Source: Pseudonocardia parietis
GTDB lineage: Bacteria; Actinomycetota; Actinomycetes; Mycobacteriales; Pseudonocardiaceae
Direction of reading: 5' to 3'
NCBI RefSeq assembly: GCF_017876315.1
Contig: NZ_JAGINU010000001.1
Span: forward strand, 2,418,001 to 2,482,000
Length of the DNA: 64,000 nt
Shown here in pieces: positions 10,136-17,786 of the stretch. The position numbers and the translations under genes were made by a program. Position 1 is the stretch's first letter. Each line of letters begins with the position of its first letter. The notes below the pieces were generated by a model. It was not told the DNA's origin. It was given only the letters and a program-made list of their open reading frames with translations, and did no database searches.

Positions 10136-11536
10136 ATGGCGGGTTTTCTGACGAGGGAGCGGATCGTCGCGCCGCCCGGATGGAGCCGCTGGCTCGTTCC
10201 GCCTGCGGCACTGTCGATCCATCTGGCCATCGGCCAGGCCTACGCCTGGAGTGCGTTCAAGACGCCACTGGCCGACGGTCTCGGCCTCTCCGGAGTCGCG
10301 ACGGCGCTGCCGTTCACCCTCGCGATCATCATGCTCGGCCTGTCCTCGGCGCTGTTCGGCACGAAGGTCGACGCGAACGGGCCCCGCTGGGCGATGGTCG
10401 TGGCCACCTCCTGCTTCGTCTCCGGCTTCCTGATCTCCGCGCTGGGGCTCTACCTCGGCTGGTACTGGCTGGTCGTGTTCGGGTACGGGTTCGTCGGCGG
10501 GATCGGGCTGGGCGTCGGCTACATCTCCCCGGTCTCGACGCTGATCAAGTGGTTCCCGGACCGGCCCGGCCTGGCCACCGGCCTGGCGATCATGGGATTC
10601 GGTGGTGGCGCGCTGATCGCCTCGCCGCTGACGGCGTCGCTGCTCTCGGCGTTCGGCGCCTCCGGGGACAACCCGTCCGTCACGGGTATCGGCAACACGT
10701 TCCTGGTCATGGGCCTGATCTACCTGGTCTTCATGTCGGTCGGCTGGATGCTGATCCGGGTACCGGCCGAGGGGTGGACGCCTCCGGGCTGGGACGCGTC
10801 CTCGGCGAAGAAGTCCGCCATGATCACGACCGGTCAGGTGTCGGCGAACAACGCGCTCCGCACACCGCAGTTCTGGTTGTTGTGGGTGGTGCTGACCTTC
10901 AACGTGACGGCCGGTATCGGCATCCTGGAACGGGCCAACCCGATCTTCCAGGACTTCTTCCGTGACTCCACCCCGGCCGAGACGCTCGCCGCGACCGCGG
11001 TCGGCTTCGTGTCGATCCTGTCGCTGGCCAACTCGGCGGGCCGGCTCGCCTGGTCGTCGTTGTCGGACGTGCTCGGCCGCAAGAACATGTACCGGATCTA
11101 CCTCGGCGTCGGCGCGCTGCTCTATCTGCTGATCACGCTGATCCCGAACCAGAGCCGGGCGCTGTTCCTGGTCGCCTCGATCCTGATCCTCTCGTTCTAC
11201 GGCGCCGGGTTCGCCACCGTCCCGGCCTACCTGCGGGACCTGTTCGGGACCTACCAGGTCGGTGCGATCCACGGCCGGCTGCTGACGGCCTGGTCGACCG
11301 CGGGTGTGCTCGGGCCGCTGATCGTCAACGCGATCGCCGACTCCCGGATCCAGGCCGGGGTGGAGGGGCCGGCCCGCTACACCACCGCGTTCTCGATCAT
11401 GGTCGTGCTGCTGGTGATCGGGTTCGTGTGCAACGAGCTGATCCGGCCGGTGAATCCGAAGTATCACGAGCCGGAGGTGGACGTCGCGGATGACGCCGAC
11501 CGGCCGACCGCCGAGGTGAAGGGGCAGCAGACATGA
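10136..11536 (+). CDS. MFS transporter, oxalate:formate antiporter (OxlT)-like
   Basis: 466 aa with about twelve membrane segments. The N-terminal half carries the OxlT-family features ([17 protein letters not shown] and [20 protein letters not shown]), and the second half begins near 230 after a hydrophilic loop. Members exchange small carboxylates; the exact substrate cannot be read from sequence. ATG at 10136 follows GGAGGGG (10122-10128). The stop overlaps the start of a 50-aa membrane protein (ATGA), a pairing known for this transporter group. Confidence 0.85.
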   Translation: MAGFLTRERIVAPPGWSRWLVPPAALSIHLAIGQAYAWSAFKTPLADGLGLSGVATALPFTLAIIMLGLSSALFGTKVDANGPRWAMVVATSCFVSGFLISALGLYLGWYWLVVFGYGFVGGIGLGVGYISPVSTLIKWFPDRPGLATGLAIMGFGGGALIASPLTASLLSAFGASGDNPSVTGIGNTFLVMGLIYLVFMSVGWMLIRVPAEGWTPPGWDASSAKKSAMITTGQVSANNALRTPQFWLLWVVLTFNVTAGIGILERANPIFQDFFRDSTPAETLAATAVGFVSILSLANSAGRLAWSSLSDVLGRKNMYRIYLGVGALLYLLITLIPNQSRALFLVASILILSFYGAGFATVPAYLRDLFGTYQVGAIHGRLLTAWSTAGVLGPLIVNAIADSRIQAGVEGPARYTTAFSIMVVLLVIGFVCNELIRPVNPKYHEPEVDVADDADRPTAEVKGQQT

Positions 11537-11685
11537 GCACGCACGAGGCGACCGGGCCGACCGGATCGACCGGCTGGGGCCCGCTGCAGTGGACGGGCGC
11601 CGTACTCGCCTGGGTCTGGGTCGGCGTGCCGTTCGGCTACGGGCTCTACGAACTGATGCTGAAGGTCCCGGCCCTGTTCGGCTGA
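11533..11685 (+). CDS. Small single-pass partner of the OxlT-like transporter
   Basis: 50 aa, ATG 11533, overlapping the transporter stop by four bases. A short polar N-terminus leads into one membrane helix (WTGAVLAWVWVGVPFGYGLY) and a brief tail. It matches what public annotation calls the MFS transporter small subunit, found directly behind OxlT-like genes. The function is unproven; coupling and conserved pairing suggest it stabilises or modulates the transporter. Confidence 0.75.
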   Translation: MSTHEATGPTGSTGWGPLQWTGAVLAWVWVGVPFGYGLYELMLKVPALFG

Positions 11686-11688
11686 GGC

Positions 11689-11733
11689 CCCGTGAGCGGT
11701 CGTCGCGGCAGGAAAGCGACAACCGCTCACGGG
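11689..11733. terminator. Strong hairpin terminator after the transporter pair
   Basis: CCCGTGAGCGGT (11689-11700) pairs perfectly with ACCGCTCACGGG (11722-11733), and the stem extends inward (TCGC / GCGA) with one mismatch. It starts 4 bases after the small-subunit stop. Confidence 0.8.
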
Positions 11734-11775
11734 CGATTCATCGCCCATTCACCCTGACGGGCTACAACGGATCGT

Positions 11776-13320
11776 GTGATCATCTCCCGTCGCTCCCTGT
11801 TCCGCACCGCGGCCGCCGGCGGTCTCGCCGGCGCCGCCGCGCTCGCCCTGCCCGGTGCCGCGTCCGCCGGGCCGGCGCTGGTGCGCTCCGGGCGTCCGGC
11901 GCTCACCCACGGTGTCCAGTCCGGCGACGTCCGGCCCGGGTCCGGCCTGGTCTGGACGCGTGCCGACCGGCCGTCGCGGATGGTCGTCGAGGTGGCCGGA
12001 AACCCGGAGTTCCGGGGAGCCCGCCGCATCGCCGGCCCGGTCCTGACGCCGGACACCGACCTCACCGGGCGGCTCCGCGTCCCGGCCGGCGCCGGCCGGG
12101 TGCACTACCGGGTCGTCGCGGAGGATCTCGACACCGAAGCCGCGGGCGAGGCGCTGACCGGCTCCTTCCGGGCGATCCCGGGCCCCGGCGAACCGGTGCG
12201 GATCCAGTGGTCCGGCGACGTCGCCGGGCAGGGCTGGGGCATCGACCCGGCGCACGGCGGAATGCGGATCTTCTCCGCGATGGCCGACCGGAACCCGGAC
12301 CTGTTCCTGCACAGCGGGGACGCGGTCTACGCCGACGGCCCGCTGACCGGGAGCGTCACGCTGCCGGACGGCCGGGTCTGGCGCAACGAGATGACGCCGG
12401 AGAAGTCGAAGGTCGCCGAGACCCTCGCCGAGTTCCGCGGCCAGTTCGCCTACAACCTGCGCGACGAGAACCTGCGCCGGTTCGCGGCGTGCACCGGCCA
12501 GATCGTGCAGTGGGACGACCACGAGGTCACCAACAACTGGTATCCGGGCGAGATCCTCACCGGCGAGGCGGGCGAGCCCTACACCGAGAAGCGGGTGGAC
12601 GTGCTCGCCGAGCGCGGGTTCCGGGCGTTCCACGAGTGGCAGCCGGTGGACCCGCGCACGACCGTCGACGGGCGGGTGTACCGGCAGGTGCCGTTCGGCC
12701 CGCACGTCGAGGTGTTCGTGCTCGACATGCGCTCCTACCGGGGCGACAACACCGCGAACGACGGCGCGCCCGAGCCGATCCTCGGCGAGCAGCAGGCCCG
12801 CTGGCTGGTGGACGCGCTCGCCTCCTCCCGGGCGACCTGGAAGATCGTGCAGTCGGACATGCCGATCGGGGTGCTCATCCCGGACGGCGACACGGCCTGG
12901 GAGGCGATCGCCAACGGCCTGCCCGGGCCGCCGCGCGGGCGCGAGTCGGAGATCGCCGGGGTGCTCGCCGGACTGCACCGGCGCGCGGTCCGCAACGTCG
13001 TCTGGGTGACGGCGGACGTGCACTACACCGCCGCCCATCACTACTCGCCGGACCGGGCCGCGTTCGACGACTTCGACCCGTTCTGGGAGTTCGTCTCCGG
13101 TCCGCTGCACGCCGGCGCGTTCGGGCCGAGCGAGCTCGACCCCACGTTCGGGCCCCGCGTGGAGTTCGCCCGCGGCCCGGACCGCGACGGTGCGTCACCG
13201 CTGGAGGGGTTCCAGCACTTCGGGGAGCTCGACGTCGCGCCCGACGGGTCGACGCTGGACGTCCACCTGCGCGACCAGGACGGCAGGTCGCTGTGGAGTA
13301 CGACCCTGCGGCGGGCCTGA
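11776..13320 (+). CDS. phoD: Secreted alkaline phosphatase D (PhoD family)
   Basis: 514 aa phosphodiesterase/phosphatase. The N-terminus is a Tat signal (SRRSLFRTAAAGG, then a hydrophobic run ending LPGAASAG). The N-terminal beta domain starts at HGVQSGDV. The metallophosphatase core shows SGDAVYADGP near 181, WDDHEVTNNW near 245 and TADVHYTAAHHY near 413, giving the metal-binding Asp, Asn and His residues. GTG at 11776 gives a complete twin-arginine leader. Such enzymes act outside the membrane with Ca and Fe to scavenge phosphate. No PHO box was recognised upstream. Confidence 0.93.
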   Translation: MIISRRSLFRTAAAGGLAGAAALALPGAASAGPALVRSGRPALTHGVQSGDVRPGSGLVWTRADRPSRMVVEVAGNPEFRGARRIAGPVLTPDTDLTGRLRVPAGAGRVHYRVVAEDLDTEAAGEALTGSFRAIPGPGEPVRIQWSGDVAGQGWGIDPAHGGMRIFSAMADRNPDLFLHSGDAVYADGPLTGSVTLPDGRVWRNEMTPEKSKVAETLAEFRGQFAYNLRDENLRRFAACTGQIVQWDDHEVTNNWYPGEILTGEAGEPYTEKRVDVLAERGFRAFHEWQPVDPRTTVDGRVYRQVPFGPHVEVFVLDMRSYRGDNTANDGAPEPILGEQQARWLVDALASSRATWKIVQSDMPIGVLIPDGDTAWEAIANGLPGPPRGRESEIAGVLAGLHRRAVRNVVWVTADVHYTAAHHYSPDRAAFDDFDPFWEFVSGPLHAGAFGPSELDPTFGPRVEFARGPDRDGASPLEGFQHFGELDVAPDGSTLDVHLRDQDGRSLWSTTLRRA

Positions 13321-13331
13321 GCCGGGTCAGG

Positions 13332-14321
13332 TCAGGTCAGCGGACGGGGTGCGGGCCCGGCCAGGGTCGGGGTGATCCGCCCGAACCGGCCCTCCGGGGT
13401 GATCGGCAGCCGGTCGAGCGTCACCTCGCGGTGCGTGCCGTCGCCGTCGGGGATCGCGAACCGGTGGTAGGCGTAGTACCACTCGTCGGTACCGGGGATC
13501 CGCAGCGGCGATCCGTGGCCGGGCCCGCGCACCCCCGTCTCGAGGTCTTTCTCGAGGATCACGCCGTGGTTGGTGAACGGGCCGGCCGGGCCCGGGGCGG
13601 TCGCGTAGCCGACCCGGTAGTCCTCGGACCGGAAGTCGCCGATCGACCAGGTGACGTGCCAGGTCCCGGCGCGGATCTCGACGTCGAGGCCCTCACCGAA
13701 CTGGTCGAGGCCGGACAGCACCTGGATCTTCGCGGGGTCGAACGACACCATGTCCGGGTTCAGCGGGACCATCTGCCCCTGGCCGTTTCCCCAGTACAGG
13801 TACCGGGTGCCGTCCGGACCGGCGACGACGGCGGGGTCGATCGGCACGCCGCGCCCGCCCGGGTTCTCGGTGATCAGCGGCCGTCCGATGTCGCGGAACG
13901 GGCCGGTCGGGGAGTCGGCGACCGCGACGCCGATCTTCTCCTCCGCGGTGTAGTACAGGTACCAGCGACCGTCCTTCTCGGCGATCTCCGGCGCCCACGC
14001 CAGGCTGTCCGCCCACTGCACGTCGGGCCCGAGCTCCAGGACCTCGCCGCGCGGGCGCCAGTTCACCAGGTCCGTCGACGACCACACGGTGAACGACGCG
14101 TCCGCGGCGCCCTCGCCGTCGGTCGTCGGATAGAGGTAGTACGTCCCGTCCGACACGGTGATCGAGGGATCGGCGTAGTGGCCGTCGAGCGCCCGGCCAC
14201 CGATCGGGCGGGTGGGCGCCTCCCCGGGCGCCGCGCTCGCCGTCGCGGGCAGGAGCCCGACGGTGCCGAGCGCGAGGACGGTGGCGAGCACGGCCGGTAG
14301 CGGCTGGCGGGTTCGCGACAC
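13332..14321 (-). CDS. Secreted glycoside hydrolase, family 43-like
   Basis: 329 aa from GTG at 14321, which gives a standard Sec signal peptide (VSRTRQPLPAVLATVLALG, cleavage near TASA-AP). The five-bladed propeller residues expected for GH43 are seen: Asp in HYADPSITV (catalytic base), Asp in VPIDPAVV, and Glu in GEGLDVEIRAG. Members cleave arabinose- or xylose-containing polysaccharides; the substrate is not predictable here. An upstream GTG (14387) would add 22 Cys/Pro-rich residues before the signal and is rejected. It converges on phoD with an 11-base gap. Confidence 0.87.
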   Translation of the reverse strand: MSRTRQPLPAVLATVLALGTVGLLPATASAAPGEAPTRPIGGRALDGHYADPSITVSDGTYYLYPTTDGEGAADASFTVWSSTDLVNWRPRGEVLELGPDVQWADSLAWAPEIAEKDGRWYLYYTAEEKIGVAVADSPTGPFRDIGRPLITENPGGRGVPIDPAVVAGPDGTRYLYWGNGQGQMVPLNPDMVSFDPAKIQVLSGLDQFGEGLDVEIRAGTWHVTWSIGDFRSEDYRVGYATAPGPAGPFTNHGVILEKDLETGVRGPGHGSPLRIPGTDEWYYAYHRFAIPDGDGTHREVTLDRLPITPEGRFGRITPTLAGPAPRPLT

Positions 14322-14474
14322 GCCCGCACCGTGGGGGAGCCGGCCGTACCGGGGTGGACGGCGCGCCACGCACGGGCACGGCTTCACTCGGACGAGTGGT
14401 CCGGTGGACGGGCTGTCCTGGGACCGGCACCGGGACGCCGGCCGGTGTCCGGGAGCTCCGGCCGTGCGGACTCC

Positions 14475-15998
14475 TCAGCCCGTGGCGCAGGCCGGCTGCA
14501 CCGCTCGGGCCGGAACCGCGTCCACCGGCCGGTGCCGCAGGTCGTCGATCGTGCAGGCCGACAGCGCGTCCACCGGATCGTGCTCCGGGGTACCGGTCGC
14601 GCCGGTCCTCACCGGCTCGGGCCCGGCGCCCCCTGTGGTGGGGGTGGGGTCGTGCTCCGGCATCGCCAGGTAGGCCGCCGACAGCCGCCGGTACGGGCGG
14701 GACGCCAGCGCCGCCAGCGTCGCCACCAGCCCGATCGCCCCGGTGACCACGAAGACCAGCGCGATCGCCCGGTCGATGCCGGTGCCGAACCAGCTGCCGA
14801 TCGCCCGCGCCCCGGCGCCGCCGTCGGTCATGAACGGTGCCACGACCAGCTCGGTGAACGGGGCGAGCAGGAACGCGGTCAGCGGCGACGCGGACTGCTC
14901 GACGCTCTGGGCGAACCCGAAGACCCGGCCCTGCCGCTCGTAGGGCACCACCCGCTGCAGCACGGTCTGCTCGGCGGCCTCGGCGAACGGCATCAGCAGC
15001 ATGAACACGGCCATACCGATCGTCAGCAACACGATGGAGGCCTGCAGCGGGAACAGGATAGTCGTCGCCCACAGGGTCGCGTTGACCAGCAGCAACGTCC
15101 GCACCGGTCGGGCACCGAGGCCGGTCCGGGCCACCAGCAGCCCGCCGACGATCACGCCGGTGGACAGCGCACCCCACAGCAGGCCCCACGCCTGCACGGA
15201 GACCATCGACAAGCCGTAGGGGTCCATCAGCGCCATGAACACGCCGCCGAGCAGGTTGTTCAGGCAGGTGAACACGATCAGCGCCGGCAGGCCGGGGACC
15301 GAGCCGATCACCCGCAGCGTCCCGCGCAGGTCGATCCCGCCGTGGCCGGAGTCCGGTGTGTCCGTCGCGCCCGGTAGCGCGGTGGGCACCGTGATCCGCG
15401 ACAGGTGCACCAGCGAGGCCAGCAGCGCGACGATCGCCAGGAGCAGCACCGAGCGCATGCCGTCGAAGGCGACGAGCAGGCCGGACAGCACCGACGTCAC
15501 CAGGAACGACACCCCGGTCGCGGTGCCGACCAGGCCGTTCGCCCGGTCCCGCACACCGGCCGGGACCAGCAGTGTCACCAGCGTCGGCAGGGCGATCGTC
15601 CGCAGGTTGCCGGTGATCACGCCGAGCATGAGCGTGACGACGAAGCCCCACAGCAGCGGGCTCGCCGGATCGCGGAAGGTCTCGGCCGGCACCGCCTGGT
15701 GGAACGCCAGGCAGACCGTGTAGATCGTCAGCGACACCACCGCCGACCCCTGCATCACCGACTTCTTGCCGAACCGGTCGACGAGGCTGCCGAACCAGAT
15801 CCCGGTGAGCGAGGTCGCGGCCAGGAAGACGCCGGCGATCAGCCCGGTCGCCATCACCGACCGGGTCTCGACGAACACCCAGAACGTCACGGCGAACCAC
15901 ACCGTGAAGTTCACGACCGACACGGTCAGCGTGCTGGCCAGCAGGTGCGCGAAGGTGCGCTGCGTGCCGTGCCGCAGGTCCAGCTGCGTGGTACTCAT
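14475..15998 (-). CDS. MFS exporter (EntS/MFS_3-like)
   Basis: 507 aa with about twelve membrane helices. The loop after helix 2 carries the MFS signature (GSLVDRFGKKSVMQG), and the order fits the enterobactin-exporter/macrolide-efflux branch. After the last helix (about 440) comes a 65-residue soluble tail (PEHDPTPTTGGAGPEPVRTG...), longer than usual. ATG at 15998. No adjacent siderophore or antibiotic cluster identifies the cargo, so drug or metabolite export is an inference from family only. Confidence 0.82.
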   Translation of the reverse strand: MSTTQLDLRHGTQRTFAHLLASTLTVSVVNFTVWFAVTFWVFVETRSVMATGLIAGVFLAATSLTGIWFGSLVDRFGKKSVMQGSAVVSLTIYTVCLAFHQAVPAETFRDPASPLLWGFVVTLMLGVITGNLRTIALPTLVTLLVPAGVRDRANGLVGTATGVSFLVTSVLSGLLVAFDGMRSVLLLAIVALLASLVHLSRITVPTALPGATDTPDSGHGGIDLRGTLRVIGSVPGLPALIVFTCLNNLLGGVFMALMDPYGLSMVSVQAWGLLWGALSTGVIVGGLLVARTGLGARPVRTLLLVNATLWATTILFPLQASIVLLTIGMAVFMLLMPFAEAAEQTVLQRVVPYERQGRVFGFAQSVEQSASPLTAFLLAPFTELVVAPFMTDGGAGARAIGSWFGTGIDRAIALVFVVTGAIGLVATLAALASRPYRRLSAAYLAMPEHDPTPTTGGAGPEPVRTGATGTPEHDPVDALSACTIDDLRHRPVDAVPARAVQPACATG

Positions 15999-16097
15999 GT
16001 CCTCACCCGTCCCTCTCCGCCAGTGAGACCCGTGGGTTCACCGGAACTCATCGGCCGATGGGGACGGTGGGTGCTGAAGCTGGGTTCAGGTCAAGGG

Positions 16098-16520
16098 TCA
16101 GGCGGTCATGTCGAGGGCGGCGACGACCCTGGTCGGCCGGATCCGCACGACCAGCTCGCCCGGCACGCCGTTGCGCCGCCCGAACTCCTCGGCCCGGTCC
16201 GCACCCATGTACCGCCCGCCGAGAGCGGTGGCGATGCGCAGCAGCTCGGCAGGGTCCTCGCTGATCTCGGCGACACCCTGGACCTGCACGAACGCGTACG
16301 GCGGCGCGGCGAGGTCCGCGGTCAGCACCACCCGGGGATCGCGGACGATGGCCCGGCCCTTCGCGGTGCCGGCGCCGGTGTTGAAGACGATCGTGTCGTC
16401 CTCGACGAGGAACCAGACCGGGGCGACGAGCGGGCGCCCGTCCTTCGCGGTCCAGCCGAGCATCCCCGTCCGGGTGCCGTGGGCGAGGAACTCGACGACC
16501 TCGGGTGTGAGTGCACTCAT
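16098..16520 (-). CDS. PPOX-fold (pyridoxamine 5'-phosphate oxidase-like) F420/flavin-binding protein
   Basis: 140 aa split beta-barrel protein. The sequence from residue 10 (FLAHGTRTGMLGWTAKDGRP, then PVWFLVEDDTIVFNTG and KGRAIVRDPRVVLTAD) matches the F420-dependent PPOX-class proteins of actinomycetes, which reduce substrates such as biliverdin or act on unknown small molecules. Length and start (ATG 16520) are normal for the family. There are no operon partners. Confidence 0.85.
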   Translation of the reverse strand: MSALTPEVVEFLAHGTRTGMLGWTAKDGRPLVAPVWFLVEDDTIVFNTGAGTAKGRAIVRDPRVVLTADLAAPPYAFVQVQGVAEISEDPAELLRIATALGGRYMGADRAEEFGRRNGVPGELVVRIRPTRVVAALDMTA

Positions 16521-16832
16521 GGCGCGAGCGTAGGGCCCGACATCGCCGGTGCCGGTTGTTCCCGTGGTGGGGCTGCACCGGGCGCACCGGGCGCACCGGG
16601 CGCACCGTGTGCGTCGGGACGCTCACGTACTCGCGCTCGTACGAGCGACACCGGTCGTCGTGGTCGGCCCGCCGCCGGTGATGATCACCCCCGTCCGAGC
16701 CGCCGAGCCGCCCGAGCCGCCGAGCCGCCGGGTCGCCAGGTCGCCCGAGCTGCCCGAGCTGCCCGGGCCGCCCGGGATCGCGGCCGGGTGGAGCTCGACG
16801 TCGCCGCTGCCGGATCGGCGAGAATCGGTGCT
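16521..16832. other. Gene-free, low-complexity GC-rich stretch
   Basis: Contains four near-perfect tandem copies of a 9-mer (GGGCGCACC) around 16570-16605, and a run of Pro/Arg-type GC triplet repeats (GAGCCGCC-like) around 16695-16785. No gene supported. It separates the PPOX gene from the next rightward gene and should contain both promoters. Confidence 0.5.
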
Positions 16833-17375
16833 GTGGACGGTGGACCGCGGGTCGGTGAGAAGCTCGGCAGGCAGGTCGACGGGGTGTCCTGCGGGCCCGC
16901 GGTCCTGGTCGTGACGGCAGCACTCACCGGATCGGGACGCTCGGGTCCGGCCACGGCCCGGTCCGGCGCCGCGAGAAGCACCGGCGGAACGAGTCTCGGC
17001 GCGGCCCAGCACCTCGCGCACCGGCAGGCCAACCGGCTCTGGCCGCGGGCGCTCGGCACCACACCGTGGGGCATGCGGGCCTGGCTGCACCGGCACGCCC
17101 CGGCCGCGGGCGGGTTCCGGATCCGGCCGGCGACCGCGGGGGTGCTCGCGGTCGTGCCGTCCGCGCCCGTCCCGGTGCCGCTGCTGATCGGTTCGCGGTG
17201 GTTGCCGCGGCACTGGGTGCTGGTCACCGGCCTCGCCGACGACGGCCGGTGGCAGGTCTACGAGCCGGGCGCCGGGGTCGTGCGCGCCTTCGACCCCCGG
17301 ACCTTCGACGACGGCACCGCCGCGGCCGTGCTCGGCAGGCCCCGGCCCTGGTGCGTCCTGCTGCCGTCCGGCTGA
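16833..17375 (+). CDS. Probable C39-like cysteine peptidase domain protein
   Basis: 180 aa. The start of the fold is visible at Q-x3-SCGP (GRQVDGVSCGPAVLVVTAAL, about 16-35), the oxyanion Gln and nucleophile Cys pattern of papain-like C39 domains. The catalytic His would be in RHWVLVTGL (about 129-137), followed by WQVYEPGAGVVRAFD, where the Asp/Asn is expected. GTG at 16833 is preceded seven bases upstream by GAGAAT, fitting a leaderless start; an earlier GTG (16788) is possible. There is no signal peptide and no partner gene. Substrate unknown; the domain call is by motif and order only. Confidence 0.6.
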   Translation: MDGGPRVGEKLGRQVDGVSCGPAVLVVTAALTGSGRSGPATARSGAARSTGGTSLGAAQHLAHRQANRLWPRALGTTPWGMRAWLHRHAPAAGGFRIRPATAGVLAVVPSAPVPVPLLIGSRWLPRHWVLVTGLADDGRWQVYEPGAGVVRAFDPRTFDDGTAAAVLGRPRPWCVLLPSG

Positions 17376-17442
17376 ACGCCCCCGCACGTACGCCCTCGCC
17401 GGGGCCGGAGGCGCAGCCCAACCTGTACACCCACACCGGCAA

Positions 17443-17600
17443 GCACGTTCTCGCCCGACCGCGGCCGAAAAGGTGCACCCCGCCCGCCGGGCCCGGATTG
17501 ATCAGCACGTTTCGGCCGGTTCCGGGGGCGGAATCGTGCATCCCGGTGGCTCGAGCCCGGTTGATCAGCACGATTCGGCCCTTCCGGGGCGAGAACGTGC
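17443..17600. repeat. Cluster of extragenic palindromic repeats
   Basis: A 158-base block bounded by a perfect inverted repeat, GCACGTTCTCGCCC (17443-17456) and GGGCGAGAACGTGC (17587-17600). Inside are two palindromic units, about 17463-17516 and 17529-17580. Each ends in TTGATCAGCACGWTTCGGCC and begins with the partly inverted GGCCGAAA or GGAATCGTGCA. The surrounding stretch (17376-17786) contains no supported gene. Confidence 0.75.
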
Positions 17601-17774
17601 GTTTCGGTCGCCCGGGTCGACCGAGCGGGCGTGGAGTCGTCCACCCTGTGTCGGGATGCTTGCGTGCGGGGCCGGCGATCCGGGGCTCCGGAGGCACCGT
17701 GGTGCCGGTCGCTCCGGTGGGGCGAGCGGGGGCCGAGCCCGCCGGGGGCCCGGAATCCTGTCGGCGCCGACTCG

Positions 17775-17780
17775 TAGACT
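17775..17780 (+). promoter_or_regulatory. -10 element of a leaderless valS promoter
   Basis: TAGACT lies six bases before the valS GTG, so transcription should start at or next to the start codon. No Shine-Dalgarno is present. Confidence 0.65.
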
Positions 17781-17786
17781 TGACAT

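Noticed and set aside
16561..16610. CRISPR-like short repeats
   Set aside because: Direct 9-base tandem copies with no spacers; no CRISPR array or cas gene anywhere in the window.
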